Source: Lota lota
Taxonomy: Eukaryota; Chordata; Actinopteri; Gadiformes; Lotidae
Direction: 5' to 3'
NCBI GenBank assembly: GCA_026745465.1
Contig: JACYXH010000264.1
Coordinates: forward strand, 201,001 to 265,000
DNA: 64,000 bases
The translations under genes were made by a program, and so were the position numbers. Below, piece by piece: positions 46,453 to 64,000 of the stretch (positions are counted from its first letter, which is position 1; every line of letters starts with the position of its first letter). Under the pieces are notes generated by a model. The model was not told where the DNA came from. It saw only the letters and a list, made by a program, of their open reading frames with translations, and searched no databases.

Positions 46453-46482
46453 CTCAGGAATCACATTAAACATAAAGTGCTT
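46453..46482 (-). other. tnrc6b: Candidate 5' UTR exon of tnrc6b
   Basis: A 30-nt segment bounded by a good polypyrimidine/acceptor (TTTTTTGCACAG) and a strong donor (CCTGAG|GTAAGT). Spliced to 44782..44869 it gives an in-frame TGA just before the RRENQ codons, supporting initiation at the Met at 44836-44838. Confidence 0.3.
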
Positions 46483-46673
46483 CTGTGCAAAAAAAAAAGT
46501 CGTGCAGATCAAAAAAACGCTAGTAGTCTAGCTAGCACGGCGAGCTAACGTCAGTGCTTCGAGGCTTCTCGAGGCTGGATTGGAAAAGAAACGACATCTT
46601 GGAAAGGCGAAATGTTGGCCGTCGAAAAGAAGACACGGACACGTAGATGGCCTTCGCTGCGAATTCCCACTGC

Positions 46674-46970
46674 TCAGATTGTAAACAAACCGTGCATAAC
46701 CTCCCGATGACTGTCAGACGCTGTGTGCTCGGCTAGCTTACTATCGGCCATTTTGCTTATCGTCTCAGCGAGTTGTTGATGCGAGGGGGGAGGGGGAGGA
46801 GGAGGACGCGAGGCAGGGAGGGGGGAGAGGTGGACGCGAGGCTGGGGGGGGGGGGGGGGGGGGGGGGGGGTGGGCGTCATACCCACTGCTAACACCAGGG
46901 GCGTCATACCCACTGCTAACACCAGGGGCGCTGTGGTCCTACCTCCAACATGACGTCATGCATAGTGCTT
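46674..46970 (-). promoter_or_regulatory. tnrc6b promoter region with YY1-like motif and short uORF
   Basis: An AAAATGGCCG element near 46745-46754 fits the YY1 initiator consensus. Its ATG opens a 25-codon ORF (MADSKLAEHT...) ending at 46674 that resembles no TNRC6 N-terminus I know. Upstream is a poly-G run (about 46845-46870). Position and composition suggest the transcription start; this is inferred. Confidence 0.35.
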
Positions 46971-46999
46971 CCGCAAATGCATTGAAAGATAAATAATTC

Positions 47000-48397
47000 A
47001 CATTATTTAAACCTTGTTAGTTTATTTATTATGTCTCTTATAATGGATACATTTGTATCCTCAGTTTATGCATATTTTATAGGTTTTGTATATTTTCCTT
47101 TTCTGTCTTCTTGTGCGGTGTACTTTTGTGTTAAACATCTGCAATGCATGCCATGTTATAACCACAGTACGCATGCTATATAAAACATAGCATGTTATGC
47201 AATAAGAGATGTTTTAAAATAGGGTAACCCTAACCCTAAAGGCTATGTTAAAACGTCAAATCAGCATTGGCCATGTATTTACTGGCCCTTAATCAACCAC
47301 CTGAATCTGTCAAGACCACAAACGGTATAAAGCAGTACCACAGGTCCAGAATAATCCATCCCAGCAGTGCTTCATTCCAATAGACAAACACACAGCAGCT
47401 TGTCAACGAATGCAGCAGTGCTGCATCACAAATGGTCTGATGTTGGTCGTTTTGTCCGATTTGCTATAGCTGAGAGAAGACATGAGGGCTTATTGGTTGC
47501 AATTTGGAATCGGAGACGCTCTTCATAACCACACTTTGGTTGTGTGGTTTGCTGTAAGAAGGTCCTCTGATACTGAAATCGGCCAATGGCCATTAATCAC
47601 GTAAAGTGGGTAACCCCCCACCCCCCCCCCCCCCCCCCCCGCACATCTTACAAGAAAGGCAACGTACAATAAAATAGAAAAAACAGTTTTAATTCAGTCG
47701 TGCATTTATGCGAACACAAAGTTAAACCATTTGAACTATAACCTGTTCAACAGATTCAAAACAAACAGATCAGCTAAGAGTTCTTTTCTTGGCCGATTCT
47801 GATGGGAAGAGAATAACAACCAAGTGAATATATTCAGAGGTAAACAACCTGGTATACTACCCACATGGCCATTTAAAGATGGTGCTATTAGTGATTGAAA
47901 TGCTCTGGGAGAAAATCTGTTCTGGTTGACTGCTGGCCGTTGTAAGAGACTATTTCGATTTGAGACAACTCATGGTATCTCTTCCGTGATTGTTTCGGGC
48001 ACCAGACCACAACTGTACCTTTGCAGAGTGATGAGGAGGATGTATAACATTTTCTGTATTCATTTGAACGAAATTGATCATCTAAGAAACGTACCTATTC
48101 CCTAAATTAAGTACAGTCACCCGCACATCCGATAATCTATCTAGAAAGAAGGGGTTTTGTGGTATAGTGTTATTTAGTCTTAACATGAAGTAGTTTGAAT
48201 TGAAAAAAAATACTGCAGTAGTTAAAATCCTATGAATTGCCACATTTCGTTTTGTTTTGTGGGCGAGGTGCATGTGCCAGCAACCACCACCAACTGGTCA
48301 AATACCGGCCCTGCAGTTCCTGAAGTCTATCCAGTTCCACCCATGCCACCGCCCTCTGCTGGCTGTGGATGGTACTGTGTATGGCGGCCAGCTGCTG
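47000..48397 (-). other. Presumed card10 3' UTR and card10-tnrc6b spacer
   Basis: No coding signal apart from the duplicated card10 end (48320-48400). Contains a poly-C run (47619-47640), a dispersed-repeat copy at about 47870-48010, and A/T-rich sequence with AATAAA on the minus strand near 47021-47032. Nothing else recognised. Confidence 0.35.
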
Positions 48398-63013
<14,616 letters not shown>

Positions 63014-63059
63014 CTGTGGAACCAAGCAGCAGTCAGGACCGTCTTACACAGATCAACAT

Positions 63060-63400
63060 CATGTAGTTCCTCTAATGCCCTTTAGGTGGTTCACGGTAGA
63101 GACTAGCATGTAGTTCCTCTAATGCCCTTTAGGTGGTTCACGGTAGAGACTAGCATGTAGTTCCTCTAATGCCCTTTAGGTGGTTCACGGTAGAGACTAG
63201 CATGTAGTTCCTCTAACGGCCTATGGGTAGTTCACTGTAGATACTAGAATGTAGTTCCTCTAACGGCCTATGGGTAGTTCACTGTAGATACTAGAATGTA
63301 GTTCCTCTAACGGCCTATGGGTAGTTCACTGTAGATACTAGAATGTAGTTCCTCTAACGGCCTATGGGTAGTTCACTGTAGATACTAGCATGTAGCATTT
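63060..63400. repeat. 47-bp minisatellite, seven copies in two subtypes
   Basis: Three CATGTAGTTCC...CCCTTTAGG units followed by four ...CGGCCTATGGG units, upstream of card10 exon 62876..63013. Confidence 0.9.
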
Positions 63401-64000
63401 TTTGCAAGTCCAAGTCAAGTCTAAGTCTTTGGTCACAAGTCCACGTCAAGTCTCAAGTCTCTTATGGTTGTAATAGGGTTGCACCAAACCCACTTTTTCA
63501 TTACCGATACAGATTCCGGAAAAGAATACCTGTAACACAATTTTGGTCGAAAGCGCAGCCGTCCGACCGTCCTGATTAACAGTTATAATTAACTAAAAGT
63601 CATGAGGTATGTGTTTGAATTTTCAGGAGTTTTGGCCATAGATTGCTGCAAGGCAGCCACTCAATTCCCACTCCCAATGTGCCAAATATGGATCGCTTCC
63701 GCTGCTGGTTGACAAAATCTACAAAAATGGTGACACTCCATGAACACAAGATTTACACTCTTAAAAAAGTCCTGTTTGGTCACCCAATGGGTGGTGCTAA
63801 GTCTGTATTTTTTTACAGTCTATGCATGGACCACAGCAACCATCAGGGCTGGACACACGCTCTAGCACTCTGGGGGCCACTGCCCATTGTGGGGGGCCAG
63901 GACCCCAACGCAGACATACTACTACATACAACACGTACACATAACACATAACGCATAACACAAACACACTATGCTTTGAGTATTACATATTTTGTAGAGA

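Noticed and set aside
46674-46922. ORF beginning MLAVGM or MADSKL as the tnrc6b N-terminus
   Set aside because: It terminates without joining in phase to the conserved exon at 44782..44869; kept only as a possible uORF.
63643-63951. 102-codon plus-strand ORF at the right edge
   Set aside because: No domain or homology recognised. The surrounding sequence (TTTTTTACAGTCTATG type) looks like a degraded dispersed repeat in the first card10 intron.

Overview
The window is vertebrate nuclear DNA, almost certainly from a teleost fish. The genes are split by canonical GT-AG introns, their proteins match vertebrate families closely, and the introns hold tRNA-derived SINEs and small DNA-transposon remnants. 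Simple and tandem repeats are exceptionally dense: long (CA)n, (AG)n, (TA)n and poly-G/C runs, and more than ten minisatellites. That density resembles gadiform (cod-like) genomes, but this is an inference. I see no prokaryotic, viral or CRISPR feature.

Layout: four protein-coding genes lie head-to-tail, all on the minus strand. (1) tmem184b: coding exons 739-10480, non-coding first exon near 12950-13060; complete, 417 residues in 8 coding exons. (2) csnk1e, casein kinase 1 epsilon: coding exons 15932-23126, non-coding first exon starting at 27201; complete, 415 residues in 9 coding exons. (3) tnrc6b, a GW182 miRNA-silencing scaffold: coding exons 29450-44838; about 2005 residues in 20 coding exons, with uncertainty only at the extreme N-terminus. 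(4) card10, a CARMA/CARD-MAGUK scaffold: 22 exons at 48398-63013; its first exons, with the N-terminal half of the CARD, lie beyond the window's right edge. I derived the models by hand from splice sites, reading phase and remembered vertebrate homologues; all internal phases close without a frameshift.

The genes are not an operon and have unrelated jobs: membrane and vesicle biology, clock and Wnt kinase signalling, miRNA repression, and BCL10/MALT1-NF-kB signalling. In human all four map to 22q13, so this looks like a compact conserved neighbourhood.

The most unusual signal is that several intronic tandem arrays start at a 5' splice site and carry copies of the exon end plus the donor. The clearest cases are tmem184b exon 2 and csnk1e exons 3 and 6 (numbered with the first coding exon as exon 2 in both genes). 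Related donor-abutting arrays occur in card10. Other notable items are a perfect 78-bp spacer-free palindrome in a csnk1e intron, an 81-bp in-frame duplication spanning the card10 stop codon, a card10 intron with GT repeats at both ends, and several foldback or terminal-inverted-repeat elements.
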